A stretch of DNA of 64,000 nucleotides from Sanguibacter gelidistatuariae (GCF_900096585.1 NZ_FMYH01000008.1:122300-186299); one strand, 5' to 3'; shown: positions 1-9,452, counted from the first letter of the stretch. The notes: generated by a model from the letters alone, not told the origin. Translations and numbers: made by a program.

Positions 1-1
1 C

Positions 2-220
2 CTGCGCCTGGGCCTGACGAGCATCGGCGACGCGGGAGCTACGATCTCGACCTACCTGCCCGGCGCGGCCAGCGAGGCCATCGCCGGCGGGAGCATCTAC
101 ACCTCGATCGGGATCGGAGAGCTGCTGCCATGGGGAGCGGGGGTCGCCGTGCTGGCCGGCTACGCGGTCGTGTGCTCCATGATCGCCGCGTTGACCACGT
201 TGCGCCGGGACGTCGCCTGA
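2..220 (+). CDS. ABC-2 type transporter permease, C-terminal 72 residues (partial)
   Basis: An open frame enters from the left edge and stops at TGA 218-220. It encodes 72 residues. The last ~35 form a hydrophobic helix (ELLPWGAGVAVLAGYAVVCS) followed by a short basic tail ending LTTLRRDVA, the usual end of ABC-2 family permease subunits, which work with a cytoplasmic ATPase to export drugs or envelope components. The start and the ATPase partner lie outside the window, so the substrate cannot be inferred. About 195 bases separate it from kgd, with no hairpin that I can see. Confidence 0.65.
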   Translation: MRLGLTSIGDAGATISTYLPGAASEAIAGGSIYTSIGIGELLPWGAGVAVLAGYAVVCSMIAALTTLRRDVA

Positions 221-415
221 TATACCCGTCCCAGACGATTCCGACACCCTCTTTGGACGATCCCCAGACTCTCGTTGCCCGACGTTTGCCTGCTCCTGAT
301 GCGCAAGGTGAACTTAGGGAAAGTGACCAGGTGATAAGCCCCACTTCAGTCCGACGGGTAGGTCTTTAGGCCCTAGGCTGGGGACGTCTATTACCGCGCC
401 ATGCGGTAGCGATCT

Positions 416-3400
416 GTGGTGAAAGTGGGCGATCCGAGCGTGTCCTCGAATGCTGAGTCAGAGTCGATCAGCGCGGTGAGCGCCATCTTCGGCGCCAACG
501 AGTGGCTTGTCGACGAGTTGTACGAGCAGTACCTCCAGGACAAGAACGCGGTCGATCCCGCATGGTGGGACTTCTTCGCGAGCTACCAGCCCGGCGGATC
601 GGACGGGGCCGCGGCTCCGGTGACCCCCGCGCCAGCTGCTTCCGCTCCGGCCGCAGCTCCCGCTCCGGCCGCAGCTCCCGCTCCGGCCGCAGCTCCGGCG
701 GCGGCTCCGGCCAGCGCGCCAGCCGCGCCCGCCACCACGCCGTCGGCCACCACGCCCGCCGCGAGCGGCTCGCACGGCGAGCAGGCAGCCCGCCAGGCGC
801 AGAAGGTGCAGATCGCAGCCGAGGCGCAGGCCGCGCCGATCGTCGCGGACTCCCCGACGTCGCCCCCCGTGGCGACCGCGCAGCCGTCGACCGCCCCCTA
901 CGCGGAGGTCGCCAAGACCAAGCACAAGCCGGAAGCCTCCACCCAGGCCGACGACGTGCAGAAGCTGCGCGGCCCCTCCGCGCGCGTCGTGGTCAACATG
1001 GAGTCGAGCCTGGGGGTGCCCACCGCGACGTCGGTCCGCGCCATCCCGGCCAAGCTCATGGTCGACAACCGCATCGTCATCAACAACCACCTCATCCGTG
1101 GTCGCGGCGGGAAGATCTCCTTCACCCACATCATCGGCTTCGCCCTCGTCGAGGCCCTCGCCGAGATGCCCGCCATGAACGCCGGCTACACGCTGCTCGA
1201 CGGCAAGCCCGCCGTCATGCACCCGGCACACGTCAACCTCGGCCTGGCGATCGACCTGGCCAAGCCGGACGGCACCCGCCAGCTCCTCGTGCCGAGCATC
1301 AAGGGCACGGAGTCGATGGACTTCGCCCAGTTCTGGGCCGCCTACGAGGACGTCGTACGCCGCGCGCGCGGCAACAAGCTCACGGTCGAAGACTTCCAGG
1401 GCACGACGATCTCGCTCACCAACCCCGGCACGATCGGCACCGTGCACTCCGTCCCGCGCCTCATGGCCGGGCAGGGCACGATCATCGGCGTCGGCGCGAT
1501 GGACTACCCGGCGGAGTTCGCCGGCGCCTCCCTCGAGCAGCTCTCCCGGATGGCGATCTCGAAGGTCCTGACGATCACGTCGACCTACGACCACCGCATC
1601 ATCCAGGGTGCACAGTCCGGTGACTTCCTGCGCATCCTCGGCGTCAAGCTGCTCGGCCAGGACGGCTTCTACGACCGCATCTTCTCGTCGCTGCGCGTCC
1701 CCTACGAGCCCGTGCGCTGGGTCCGTGACAACACGATCGACGCCGACGCCGAGGCGGCCAAGCCCGCGCGGATCGCCGAGCTCATCCACTCCTACCGCTC
1801 CCGCGGTCACCTCATGGCCGACACCGACCCGTTGGCCTACCGCCAGCGCAAGCACCCCGACCTGGACGTGCAGACGCACGACCTCACCCTGTGGGACCTC
1901 GACCGGGTCTTCCCCACGAACGGGTTCGGCGGCACCAAGAAGGCGACCCTGCGCGACATCCTCGGTCTGCTGCGTGACTCCTACTGCCGCACGATCGGCG
2001 CGGAGTACATGCACCTGGCCGACCGCACGCAGCGCAAGTGGCTCCAGGCGCGCCTGGAGGCCGGCTACGAGCGCACCCCGCGCGAGGAGCAGCTACGGAT
2101 CCTGCGCAAGCTCAATGCCGCGGAGGCCTTCGAGACGTTCCTGCAGACGAAGTTCGTCGGCCAGAAGCGCTTCTCCCTCGAGGGCGGGGAGTCCGTCATC
2201 GCCCTGCTCGACGCGGTCCTGTCCGGGGCGGCTGAGGCCGGCCTCGACGAGGTCTGCATCGGCATGGCCCACCGCGGCCGTCTGAACATCCTCGCCAACA
2301 TCGCCGGCAAGAGCTACGCGCAGATCTTCTCCGAGTTCGAGGGCAACCAGGACCCGCGGACCGTGCAGGGCTCCGGAGACGTCAAGTACCACCTCGGCAC
2401 CGAGGGCACGTTCACCTCCGAGTCGGGCGCGAAGACCAAGGTCTACCTCGCGGCGAACCCCTCCCACCTCGAGGCCGTCGACCCCGTCCTGGAAGGCATC
2501 GTCCGTGCCAAGCAGGACCGGATCGACCTGGGCGGCGACGGGTTCTCCGTGCTGCCGATCCTCATCCACGGCGACGCGGCCTTCGCCGGCCAGGGCGTGG
2601 TGACCGAGGTCCTCAACCTCTCCCAGCTGCGCGGCTACCGCACCGGCGGGACCGTCCACGTCATCATCAACAACCAGGTCGGCTTCACGACCGGCCCAGC
2701 CTCCTCGCGTTCCACGCTGTACTGCACAGACGTGGCCAAGGGCCTTCAGGTGCCGATCTTCCACGTCAACGGGGACGACCCCGAGGCCGTGGTCCGGGTC
2801 GCCCAGCTCGCCTTCGAGTTCCGTGAGCAGTTCGACTCCGACGTCATTATCGACATGGTGTGCTACCGCCGCCGCGGTCACAACGAGGGCGACGACCCCT
2901 CGATGACCCAGCCGCTCATGTACAACCTCATCGAGGCCAAGCGCTCGGTCCGCAACCTCTACACCGAGAACCTCGTAGCCCGCGGTGACATCAGCGTCGC
3001 CGAGGCCGAGCAGGTCCTCGCCGACTACCAGGCCCAGCTCGAGCGGGTCTTCACCGAGACGCGCGAGGGTGGCTACACCCCGCCGGCCGAGTCCGAGCCG
3101 ATCGCCGGCCTGGAACGCCCGGAGTCCCAGCGCACCGACGCCGGGACGATGGTCGGGTGGAAGACCGCGACCAGCCAGTCCGTGCTGGACCGCATCGCCC
3201 ACGCCCACATCACCCCGCCGGAGGGCTTCACGGTCCACCCCAAGCTCAGCCAGCTGCTCGACAAGCGCGCCAAGATGTCGAGCGAAGGCAAGATCGACTG
3301 GGGCTACGGCGAGATCCTCGCCTTCGGCTCCCTGCTCATGGAGGGCACGCCCGTGCGCCTCTCCGGTCAGGACTCGCGCCGCGGCACCTTCGTGCAGCGC

Positions 3401-4324
3401 CACGCCGTCATGCACGACCGCGAGACCGGCGCCGAGTGGACCCCGCTGCTGTACCTGTCCGGGCACCAGGGGAAGTTCTGGGTCTACGACTCCTCGCTCA
3501 GCGAGTACGCGGTCCTCGGCTTCGAGTACGGCTACTCCGTCGAGCGTCCGGACGCCCTCGTCCTCTGGGAAGCCCAGTTCGGTGACTTCGTCAACGGTGC
3601 GCAGTCGATCATCGACGAGTTCATCTCCTCCGCCGAGCAGAAGTGGGGCCAGAACTCCTCGGTCGTGCTGCTCCTGCCGCACGGCTTCGAGGGGCAGGGG
3701 CCAGACCACTCCTCCGCCCGCCTGGAACGCTTCCTGCAGCTGTGCGCCGAGGACAACCTCACGGTGGCCTTCCCGAGCACCCCGGCCTCCCACTTCCACC
3801 TGCTGCGCCGCCAGGCCTACGCCCGTCCGCGCCGCCCGCTCGTGGTCATGACCCCGAAGTCGATGCTCCGCCTCAAGGCAGCGGCGTCGGCCCCCGAGGA
3901 CTTCACCACGGGAACGTTCCGCGAGATCATCGGGGACGACGCGGCCGCCGCACGCGCCGCGTCGGGTGAGTCCTTCGACCGGGTGCTGCTGTGCTCGGGC
4001 AAGGTCTACTACGACCTGATCGCCCACCGCGACAAGACCGGTGACACCGCGACGGCGATCGTCCGGCTCGAGCAGCTCTACCCGCTCGAGGGCGCCCAGC
4101 TGCGCGAGGCCATCGCCCCATTCGGCCAGGCCGAGCTCGTGTGGGTCCAGGACGAGCCCGAGAACCAGGGCGCATGGCCGTTCATCGCGCTCAACGCTCC
4201 GGCGGAGATCGGCCGCCCGATGCGGGTCGTCTCCCGCAGCGCCTCGGCCTCACCGGCGACCGGTTCCGCGAAGAAGCACCTCACGGAGCAGACCGAGCTC
4301 GTCGAGGCGGCCTTCGCCCGCTGA
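416..4324 (+). CDS. kgd: Multifunctional 2-oxoglutarate dehydrogenase E1 / E2-like fusion (Kgd/SucA)
   Basis: About 1300 residues, the normal size for the actinobacterial fusion. It converts 2-oxoglutarate to succinyl-CoA in the TCA cycle, together with a separate lipoyl-carrying E2 and E3. Order of parts: small E1 N-terminal segment ([16 protein letters not shown], about 25-62); Ala/Pro linker (about 66-165) built on 18-base DNA repeats; E2-like acyltransferase core (about 185-425) with TYDHRIIQG near residue 391; thiamine-dependent E1 part from about 470, with AHRGRLN (His near 619) and GHNEGDDPS near 822; transketolase-like C-terminal half. No lipoyl domain is present, as in other Kgd proteins. 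The start is uncertain: GTG at 416, 419, 425 and 440 are all in frame, and none has a strong ribosome site. Known relatives are inhibited by the FHA protein GarA (family knowledge). Confidence 0.95.
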   Translation: MVKVGDPSVSSNAESESISAVSAIFGANEWLVDELYEQYLQDKNAVDPAWWDFFASYQPGGSDGAAAPVTPAPAASAPAAAPAPAAAPAPAAAPAAAPASAPAAPATTPSATTPAASGSHGEQAARQAQKVQIAAEAQAAPIVADSPTSPPVATAQPSTAPYAEVAKTKHKPEASTQADDVQKLRGPSARVVVNMESSLGVPTATSVRAIPAKLMVDNRIVINNHLIRGRGGKISFTHIIGFALVEALAEMPAMNAGYTLLDGKPAVMHPAHVNLGLAIDLAKPDGTRQLLVPSIKGTESMDFAQFWAAYEDVVRRARGNKLTVEDFQGTTISLTNPGTIGTVHSVPRLMAGQGTIIGVGAMDYPAEFAGASLEQLSRMAISKVLTITSTYDHRIIQGAQSGDFLRILGVKLLGQDGFYDRIFSSLRVPYEPVRWVRDNTIDADAEAAKPARIAELIHSYRSRGHLMADTDPLAYRQRKHPDLDVQTHDLTLWDLDRVFPTNGFGGTKKATLRDILGLLRDSYCRTIGAEYMHLADRTQRKWLQARLEAGYERTPREEQLRILRKLNAAEAFETFLQTKFVGQKRFSLEGGESVIALLDAVLSGAAEAGLDEVCIGMAHRGRLNILANIAGKSYAQIFSEFEGNQDPRTVQGSGDVKYHLGTEGTFTSESGAKTKVYLAANPSHLEAVDPVLEGIVRAKQDRIDLGGDGFSVLPILIHGDAAFAGQGVVTEVLNLSQLRGYRTGGTVHVIINNQVGFTTGPASSRSTLYCTDVAKGLQVPIFHVNGDDPEAVVRVAQLAFEFREQFDSDVIIDMVCYRRRGHNEGDDPSMTQPLMYNLIEAKRSVRNLYTENLVARGDISVAEAEQVLADYQAQLERVFTETREGGYTPPAESEPIAGLERPESQRTDAGTMVGWKTATSQSVLDRIAHAHITPPEGFTVHPKLSQLLDKRAKMSSEGKIDWGYGEILAFGSLLMEGTPVRLSGQDSRRGTFVQRHAVMHDRETGAEWTPLLYLSGHQGKFWVYDSSLSEYAVLGFEYGYSVERPDALVLWEAQFGDFVNGAQSIIDEFISSAEQKWGQNSSVVLLLPHGFEGQGPDHSSARLERFLQLCAEDNLTVAFPSTPASHFHLLRRQAYARPRRPLVVMTPKSMLRLKAAASAPEDFTTGTFREIIGDDAAAARAASGESFDRVLLCSGKVYYDLIAHRDKTGDTATAIVRLEQLYPLEGAQLREAIAPFGQAELVWVQDEPENQGAWPFIALNAPAEIGRPMRVVSRSASASPATGSAKKHLTEQTELVEAAFAR

Positions 4325-4337
4325 TCACACGGCCACC

Positions 4338-4386
4338 CGGCGGGGCGCGCCGCACGCTTCGGCGTGTTAGCGCACCCCGCCGTCGT
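4338..4386 (+). terminator. Rho-independent-type terminator after kgd
   Basis: A long arm, CGGCGGGGCGCGC (4338-4350), pairs with GCGCACCCCGCCG (4370-4382) with one mismatch. It encloses a second perfect hairpin, CACGC-TTCG-GCGTG (4353-4366), with a stable UUCG tetraloop. A short T-rich stretch follows. It starts 13 bases after the kgd stop and separates kgd from the next gene. Confidence 0.8.
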
Positions 4387-4472
4387 GTTTCTCCCCGACA
4401 ATGGCACAGTGCCTTGAACAGGCACGGTGCACGTCAACCGGCACATCCGCCCGACCTGATTGGGAGTCCTCC

Positions 4473-5096
4473 GTGACCACGCCATCCCCGGACCAGCTGC
4501 GCATCTGCGTCGTCGGCGACGAGCTTGCGGCCGGGGTAGGCGACCCCAAGGGCCTGGGTTGGCTGGGCAGGGTCACCGCACGCACGCACGCGCCGTCGCT
4601 CACCATGGTCTTCCCGCTCGCCGTGCCCGGCGAGACGACGACGGCACTGAGCGCCCGCTGGGAGGGTGAGTTCAACCGTCGAGCCTCGAGCGACGCCTCG
4701 GTCGACCAGCGCATCGTCGTCGCCCTGGGCCGCTCGGACCTCGCAGCCGGCCTCACCCTGGCCCGCAGCCGCCTCAACCTGGCCAACATCCTCGACGTCG
4801 CCGACGACCGCCGGATCCCCGCCTTCGTCGTCGGCCCGCCGCCGGGGCTCACCGCCGACCGGGACCGGCTCGGCGAGCTGTCCGCAGCCTTCGCCGACGT
4901 CGCCAATCGGCGCCGGGTGCCCTACGTGGACACCTTCACCCCGCTGGTCAACCACGAACAGTGGCTCGGCGACCTCGCCGCCAACGGGTCCGTCTACCCG
5001 GGCCAGGCAGGCTACGGCCTGATGGCCTGGCTCGTCCTGCACACCGGCTGGTACCGCTGGCTCGGCCTGCCCGACGACGAGGCCTCAGGCACGTAG
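4473..5096 (+). CDS. SGNH/GDSL-fold hydrolase-like protein with altered catalytic residues
   Basis: 207 residues from GTG 4473, chosen because GGGAG lies 6 bases upstream; an in-frame ATG at 4401 has none and precedes the conserved region. The fold is recognised from block I (ICVVGDELAAGVGD, residues ~11-24), from the Leu/Arg-rich central part (LARSRLNLANILDVADDRRI) and from the C-terminal block (VYPGQAGYGLMAWLVLHTGW). In classical members block I is GDS with a nucleophilic Ser; here it is GDE. The final D-x-x-H-P motif reads NGSVYPG, so the catalytic Asp and His are also not evident. No signal peptide is present, so it is probably cytoplasmic. Esterase activity is doubtful; a binding role or another substrate class is possible. 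Confidence 0.7.
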   Translation: MTTPSPDQLRICVVGDELAAGVGDPKGLGWLGRVTARTHAPSLTMVFPLAVPGETTTALSARWEGEFNRRASSDASVDQRIVVALGRSDLAAGLTLARSRLNLANILDVADDRRIPAFVVGPPPGLTADRDRLGELSAAFADVANRRRVPYVDTFTPLVNHEQWLGDLAANGSVYPGQAGYGLMAWLVLHTGWYRWLGLPDDEASGT

Positions 5097-5174
5097 CAAC
5101 CCCCGGCCAAGTCCAGGCCCGGTCCCGGCCACCCCCGGCCGGCTCCCCGACTCAGCCCCCGCCCCTCCTGCCGA

Positions 5175-5231
5175 TAGGTGTCCGAATTCCGCCCTCTTCT
5201 AGCCGAGAAAGGGGCGGAATTCGTACACCTA
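5175..5231. repeat. Long imperfect palindrome between convergent genes
   Basis: The 20-base arm TAGGTGTCCGAATTCCGCCC (5175-5194) is matched by its inverse at 5212-5231 with one mismatch, around a 17-base loop. It lies between two genes that end toward each other (stops at 5096 and 5335). It lacks the T-run of a normal terminator, and its arms resemble the core of the repeat elements at 35961 and 54407 (compare GCGGAATTCGTACACC with GCCGAACTCGTGAGCC). It could act as a two-way terminator or be a dispersed repeat. Confidence 0.75.
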
Positions 5232-5334
5232 CGGGATGGCTGCGGGCGGATCGACCGTCGGCTGGGCAGGACCGGGCGGGGCTGGGTGTGCGGCGGGGCT
5301 GAGGGGTGCGGCGGGGCTGAGGGGTGCGGGGCGG

Positions 5335-6192
5335 CTAGTCCTCGTGAGAGACGACGACACCGCCGGAGACCGAGTTCGCGGTGAGGAACACCGTCGCGCC
5401 CGGCTCGGTGTGCTCGACGAGGGCCGTACGCCCGCCCAGGCCCGTGGCCTGGCGCAGGTCCGCGCCGTCGAGGGCGATCGTGCCGGTCACGCTGCGCACC
5501 CGCAGATCGACCCCGGCATCGGCCGGGACCCGCAGAGCGACGCGGGAGGACACCGTCTTCGTGGTGATCACGCTGGCTCCGGACGCCGTCTCGATGCTCA
5601 CCGCGCCCGAGACGGTGGTGACATCCGCGCGGCTCAGCTGGCCCGCGAGGTGGATGGGCCCAGTCCCCGTCTTGACGCTCACCGGTCCGACCTGCCCCGT
5701 GCTCGAGACGCGCCCGGCGGCTGTCGAGACCGAGACCGGGCCGGTCACCCCGACCGCCTCGACGCTGCCGTCGACCGTGGTCACCGTGACCGGCGCGGTC
5801 ACGTCCTGGACGCTCACGTCGCCTCGTACGGTCGTCACCCTGATCGCGGCCGTGCGGGGTGCCCGGACGATGATGTCCGCGGAGTCCTTGTCCCGCAGTC
5901 CCTTGACCCGGTCCACGATCCCCTCGATGCCGGTGAAGTCGTAGGACACCTTGAAGGTGTCGTCGGTCAAGGTTGCGGCGAGCGGCCGGTCGGAGATGGA
6001 GACGACGTCGAGCTCGATGTCGAGGCGGTCATGAGCCTCGACCCGCACTGACCCGGCGTTGATCGACACGACGACCGAGGTGACCGGTCCCGCGCCCTTG
6101 GTGAAGGCATCGGTGCCGCCGTCGCTCGCGTTGGCCGCGATCGTCGTGCGCAGCGATCGTGCTTCGGCGATGACCCAGGTCTCGTTCCTCAT
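5335..6192 (-). CDS. DUF4097-type beta-strand repeat protein
   Basis: 285 residues from the ATG at 6192, which has GAAGGAG 6 bases upstream. From about residue 60 to the end the protein is a long series of short Val/Thr-rich strands with repeated turns (VTTVRGDVSVQDVTAPVTVT, then similar units ending SVSGGVVVS). This pattern is typical of the DUF4097/DUF4098 adhesin-like beta-helix family. No signal peptide or membrane helix is visible, so it is probably cytoplasmic. The biochemical role of the family is unknown. It stands alone, convergent with the SGNH gene and 95 bases downstream of pilT on the same strand. Confidence 0.75.
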   Translation of the reverse strand: MRNETWVIAEARSLRTTIAANASDGGTDAFTKGAGPVTSVVVSINAGSVRVEAHDRLDIELDVVSISDRPLAATLTDDTFKVSYDFTGIEGIVDRVKGLRDKDSADIIVRAPRTAAIRVTTVRGDVSVQDVTAPVTVTTVDGSVEAVGVTGPVSVSTAAGRVSSTGQVGPVSVKTGTGPIHLAGQLSRADVTTVSGAVSIETASGASVITTKTVSSRVALRVPADAGVDLRVRSVTGTIALDGADLRQATGLGGRTALVEHTEPGATVFLTANSVSGGVVVSHED

Positions 6193-6287
6193 GCGTGCTC
6201 CTTCGTCGCGGTGTCCACCCACCGTAGACCGGCCGCATGGCCGTGACAACGGAGGTGGCGCAGCGTTGGCCTGCGTAAGCAGAACGG

Positions 6288-7376
6288 TCAGGCGAGCAGG
6301 CCCGCGCCGCGCAGCTCGACCGTGAGGTCCTGCGGGTTCGTCGAGGCGCCGCACGCCTCCTCGTAGGTGATGACGCCGTCCCGGACCAGGTCGAAGAGGT
6401 GCTGGTCGAAGGTCTGCATCTTGTAGTACTCGCCGTCCTTGATGAGGTCGAAGAGCGGCGGGTTGTCGGCGGGGTTGACGATCGCCTCGGCCGTGCGCCC
6501 GGTGTTGACCATGACCTCCGAGACCACGCGGCGGCCGCCGCCGTCGGCCCGGCGCACGAGGCGCTGGGAGACGATACCGCGCAGGGCCTGGGACAGCGCG
6601 GTGCGCACCTGGGTCTGCTCGTGCGGTGGGAAGAAGTCGACGATGCGGTTGATCGTCTCCTGCGCGTCGATCGTGTGCAGGGTGGACATGACCAGGTGGC
6701 CGGTCTCGGCGGCCTGGAGCGCGGCGCGAACGGTCTCGGCGTCGCGCATCTCGCCCACGAGGATCACGTCAGGGTCCTGGCGCATGGCGGCGCGCAGCGC
6801 GGAGTTGAAGTCGGCGGTGTCGTGACGCACCTCACGCTGGGAGATGATCGCCTTCTTGTCGGAGTGCAGCACCTCGATCGGGTCCTCGATCGAGATGATG
6901 TTCACCTCGCGCAGGGTGTTGATGAGGTCGACCATCGAAGCCAACGTCGTCGTCTTGCCGGACCCGGTCGGCCCGGTCACCAGCACAAGGCCGCGCGGCT
7001 CGAGGGCGAGCTCGCCGACCACCTCGGGCAGGCCGAGCTCGGAGATCGACAGCACGCCCTCGGTCACCCGGCGGAAAACCATCCCGACGTGCCCGCGGGC
7101 CTGGTAGGCGTTGACACGGAAGCGCCCGACGCCGTCCAGCTGGTAGGCGAAGTCCGCCTCGTGAGTGCGTTCGAAGTCGTCCAGGAACGAGTCCGGGAGC
7201 ACCTCGGAGAGCATGCTGATGGTGTCTTCGGGCGAGAGCTCAGGAGCCTGCAGACGGCGCAGGCGCCCGTCCACCCGGACGCGAGGAGCGGACCCGACCT
7301 TGCAGTGCAGGTCGGAGCCACCCGTGCTGGCGAGGGCGTGCAGGAGCGGGATGACGGACTGGCGCGGTTCACTCAC
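6288..7376 (-). CDS. pilT: Type IV pilus retraction ATPase PilT
   Basis: 362 residues from GTG 7376. PilT hexamers power pilus disassembly on the cytoplasmic face. Visible motifs: GGSDLHCKVGSAPRVRVDG near the N-terminus (PilT/PilB N-terminal fold), Walker A GPTGSGKT (135-142), Asp box (SIEDPIEVLHSDKKA), Walker B VILVGEMRDAET and the His box GHLVMSTLHT. Length matches the family (~350). The start is uncertain: GGGG lies too close to this GTG, and in-frame starts further upstream would add residues not seen in relatives. No other pilus genes adjoin it; in actinobacteria pilT is often separate from the pilin cluster (family knowledge). Confidence 0.9.
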   Translation of the reverse strand: MSEPRQSVIPLLHALASTGGSDLHCKVGSAPRVRVDGRLRRLQAPELSPEDTISMLSEVLPDSFLDDFERTHEADFAYQLDGVGRFRVNAYQARGHVGMVFRRVTEGVLSISELGLPEVVGELALEPRGLVLVTGPTGSGKTTTLASMVDLINTLREVNIISIEDPIEVLHSDKKAIISQREVRHDTADFNSALRAAMRQDPDVILVGEMRDAETVRAALQAAETGHLVMSTLHTIDAQETINRIVDFFPPHEQTQVRTALSQALRGIVSQRLVRRADGGGRRVVSEVMVNTGRTAEAIVNPADNPPLFDLIKDGEYYKMQTFDQHLFDLVRDGVITYEEACGASTNPQDLTVELRGAGLLA

Positions 7377-7544
7377 GTCCCCGTTATCGGCACCTGGGCC
7401 GCGCCACTTGAGGGCCGCGGACGCACGCGTGACGGCCCACACACCGAGCCGCGTGCGGGACACCCCCGGATTTGTGGGACCATAGTAGCCAGGCACGTGC
7501 GGCCACACGCGCGGCTTCCAGTCCTTCGATTCGAGGAGATCACT

Positions 7545-7619
7545 ATGAGCAAGCGCGGACGCAAGCGTCGTAGCCGTAAGGGCAACGCAGCGAACCACGG
7601 CAAGCGTCCCAACGCCTGA
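7545..7619 (+). CDS. 50S ribosomal protein bL37 (24 residues)
   Basis: This very short gene starts MSKRGRKRRSRK and ends NHGKRPNA. That is the composition and C-terminal signature of bL37, the small basic protein first seen in mycobacterial 70S structures and restricted to actinobacteria. GAGGAG sits 6 bases before the ATG, and a perfect terminator follows 20 bases after the stop, so it looks like a single-gene transcript. It lies divergent to pilT, 170 bases from the pilT start. It is easily missed by gene callers because of its length. Confidence 0.9.
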   Translation: MSKRGRKRRSRKGNAANHGKRPNA

Positions 7620-7639
7620 TTCGCGTTGTGAGCATGCAG

Positions 7640-7675
7640 AAGGGCCCCGTCGCAGTAGCGACGGGGCCCTTTGTC
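7640..7675 (+). terminator. Strong terminator after bL37
   Basis: A perfect 14-base stem, AAGGGCCCCGTCGC (7640-7653) and its inverse (7658-7671), with loop AGTA, followed by TTGTC. It also lies downstream of rsrA on the other strand and could serve both convergent genes. Confidence 0.9.
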
Positions 7676-7725
7676 ATGTCCGGCGGGGCGTGTCCGGCGG
7701 GGTCGTGACCTGTACGGTCACGGGC

Positions 7726-7971
7726 TCAGCCCTGGGCGGACAGCTTGGTGATCTGCAGGTGGATCTTGACCCGCAGGTGCTCGGGGGCCTGCTCCGTGCA
7801 GGAGCGCCGCAGCAGCCGCTTGACCAGCTCGTCGATGCTCAGCTCGGCCAGGCACGGAGAGCACTCCGCGACGTGCGCCCGCATTCGCTCGGCGTCGTTG
7901 TCGGTCATCTCCGAGTCGAGGTACTCGAAGAGATGACCGATGACGTCGTCACAGTTGTCGTTGGTGCTCAC
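7726..7971 (-). CDS. rsrA: RsrA-type zinc-binding anti-sigma factor
   Basis: 81 residues, GTG start. It binds and silences SigR in the reduced state and releases it on thiol oxidation (known for RsrA/RshA). The zinc anti-sigma motif is HVAECSPC: His33, Cys37, Cys40, with a further Cys7 at the position equivalent to the N-terminal zinc/disulfide cysteine of S. coelicolor RsrA. Cys58 is an extra cysteine. The start overlaps the sigR stop by 4 bases (GTGA), so the pair is translationally coupled and made in fixed ratio. Confidence 0.9.
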   Translation of the reverse strand: MSTNDNCDDVIGHLFEYLDSEMTDNDAERMRAHVAECSPCLAELSIDELVKRLLRRSCTEQAPEHLRVKIHLQITKLSAQG

Positions 7972-8639
7972 CGCACATCCTCCTGACCGTCTTGCCCTGC
8001 TCCGGAGGAGCCCTTGTGCTCCGCGCCGGTGAATCCACGTTCGACCGCATAGTCGTTGAGCAGCTCTCGCAGCTGCGCCCGCCCCCGGTGCAGCCGCGAC
8101 ATGACCGTCCCGATCGGCGTCCCCATGATCTCGGCGATCTCCTTGTAGGGGAACCCCTCGACATCGGCCAGGTACACCGCGATCCGCCGGTCTTCGGGGA
8201 TCTCCTGCAGCGCACGCTTGACGTCGGAGTCCGGGAGCCGATCCAGCGCCTCGGCCTCGGCCGAGCGCAATCCGATCGACGTGTGCGAGGCGGCCCGGGC
8301 GATCTGCCAGTCCTCGACGTTCTCTGCCGCGGACTGCAACGGCTCACGCTGCTTCTTGCGGTAGGTGTTGATGAAGGTGTTGGTGAGGATCCGGTACAAC
8401 CACGCCTTGAGGTTGGTGCCCGGTCGGTACTGGTGGAACGCGGCGAACGCCTTCGCGAAGGTCTCCTGGACCAGGTCCTCGGCATCGCTCGGGTTGCGCG
8501 TCATGCGCAGGGCGGCGGAGTACAGCTGGTCGAGATGGACGAGCGCGTCACGCTCGAACCGCTGGGTCCGCTCGGTGTCGCCCTCGGCCTCGGGCGCGCG
8601 GTTGGTGTCCTCAGTCATCACCGCCGAGCCTAGTGCCAT
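7968..8639 (-). CDS. sigR: RNA polymerase sigma factor SigR (ECF, thiol-oxidative stress)
   Basis: 223 residues from the ATG at 8639, chosen for GGGAGAGG just upstream; ATG 8618 and GTG 8702 are also in frame. Region 2 ([20 protein letters not shown] and the following [16 protein letters not shown]) and region 4 ([20 protein letters not shown]) are very close to SigR/SigH. It directs transcription of thioredoxin, mycothiol and protein-quality genes in relatives. A promoter of the SigR consensus lies at 8711-8737 on the same strand, implying autoregulation. The GTG at 8702 falls almost at the predicted transcription start and would give a form 21 residues longer. The neighbour rsrA overlaps by 4 bases. 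Confidence 0.93.
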   Translation of the reverse strand: MALGSAVMTEDTNRAPEAEGDTERTQRFERDALVHLDQLYSAALRMTRNPSDAEDLVQETFAKAFAAFHQYRPGTNLKAWLYRILTNTFINTYRKKQREPLQSAAENVEDWQIARAASHTSIGLRSAEAEALDRLPDSDVKRALQEIPEDRRIAVYLADVEGFPYKEIAEIMGTPIGTVMSRLHRGRAQLRELLNDYAVERGFTGAEHKGSSGAGQDGQEDVR

Positions 8640-8710
8640 GGGCCTCTCCCTGCCTGCACGCGTGCCCGTCCGGGGGCCGCTCTCCTCTAGAACACAAGTC
8701 ACACTGCTTC

Positions 8711-8737
8711 AACACACTCGCACCCGTCGTCATTCCC
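8711..8737 (-). promoter_or_regulatory. SigR-type promoter upstream of sigR
   Basis: Read on the minus strand, GGGAAT (8737-8732) is followed after exactly 18 bases by GTT (8713-8711). This equals the published SigR promoter form GGAAT-N18-GTT. Transcription would start near 8703-8706, about 65 bases before the chosen sigR ATG. The same 270-base region must also contain the promoter of the divergent ferritin gene. Confidence 0.7.
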
Positions 8738-8906
8738 AGACAGGAGCCGGACGGTCCTTGCGCCTCACCGGCCGGTCCTCGCGCCTGCGGCAGGTCTCCC
8801 CAGGTCAGCCGCCGCGTCCGGGGAGCCGAGCCAGCCAGGGTGAGCACTACCTGGGTGACCGGTCTCACCAGGCCAGGACGCGGCGTCGGGCACTACGGTG
8901 GACCTC

Positions 8907-9452
8907 ATGACGACGACAGCCACTGACTCCCAGTTCCTCTCCCTCCTGCGCGCCCAGGTCGGCCACGAGCTCGACGCCCACCAGCAGTACATCGCGATCG
9001 CGGTGTGGTTCGACAGCGAGGACCTGCCCCAGCTCGCCGCGCACTTCTACCTCCAGGCCGTCGAAGAGCGCAACCACGCGATGATGATCGTGCAGTACAT
9101 GCTCGACCGCGACATCCGCGTGACCATCCCCTCCGGCGGCGCCGTCCGCAACGAGTTCGCCTCGGTGACCGAGCCGCTGCAGCTCGCCCTCGACCAGGAG
9201 AAGCAGGTCACTGACCAGATCGAGGCGATCTTCCGGGCTGCCCGCGCCGAGGGCGACGCGCTCGGCGAGCAGTTCCTGCTGTGGTTCCTCAAGGAGCAGG
9301 TCGAGGAGGTCGCCTCGGCCAACACGCTGCTGACGATCGCCCACCGCGCCGGGGACAACCTCTTCGACATCGAGAACTACGTGGCCCGCGAGCAGGTCGG
9401 CGACTCCGGCCAGTCGTCCGACGCCCCCTCGGCCGCCGGCGGCGCGCTCTGA
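8907..9452 (+). CDS. Ferritin (non-haem iron storage)
   Basis: 181 residues. Oxidises and stores iron in a 24-subunit cage. Four-helix ferritin signatures: QVGHELDAHQQYIAIAVWF, then AVEERNHAMMIVQYMLDRD carrying the ExxH ferroxidase pair, EKQVTDQIEAIFRAA, and WFLKEQVEEVASA. No haem-ligating Met of bacterioferritin is apparent, so ferritin is preferred over bacterioferritin. An in-frame ATG at 8898 is possible; 8907 is preferred because GGTGG precedes it by a normal distance and the sequence MTTTATDS is typical. It is divergent from sigR; iron storage beside an oxidative-stress regulator makes biological sense, but co-regulation is not shown. Confidence 0.9.
   Translation: MTTTATDSQFLSLLRAQVGHELDAHQQYIAIAVWFDSEDLPQLAAHFYLQAVEERNHAMMIVQYMLDRDIRVTIPSGGAVRNEFASVTEPLQLALDQEKQVTDQIEAIFRAARAEGDALGEQFLLWFLKEQVEEVASANTLLTIAHRAGDNLFDIENYVAREQVGDSGQSSDAPSAAGGAL

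Noticed and set aside
2093..4027. 644-codon minus-strand frame inside kgd
   Set aside because: Shadow of kgd; composition is Arg/Gly/Val-rich with no motif and no ribosome site.
6288..7598. PilT start at 7598
   Set aside because: Adds 74 residues absent from PilT proteins and runs antisense through the bL37 gene.
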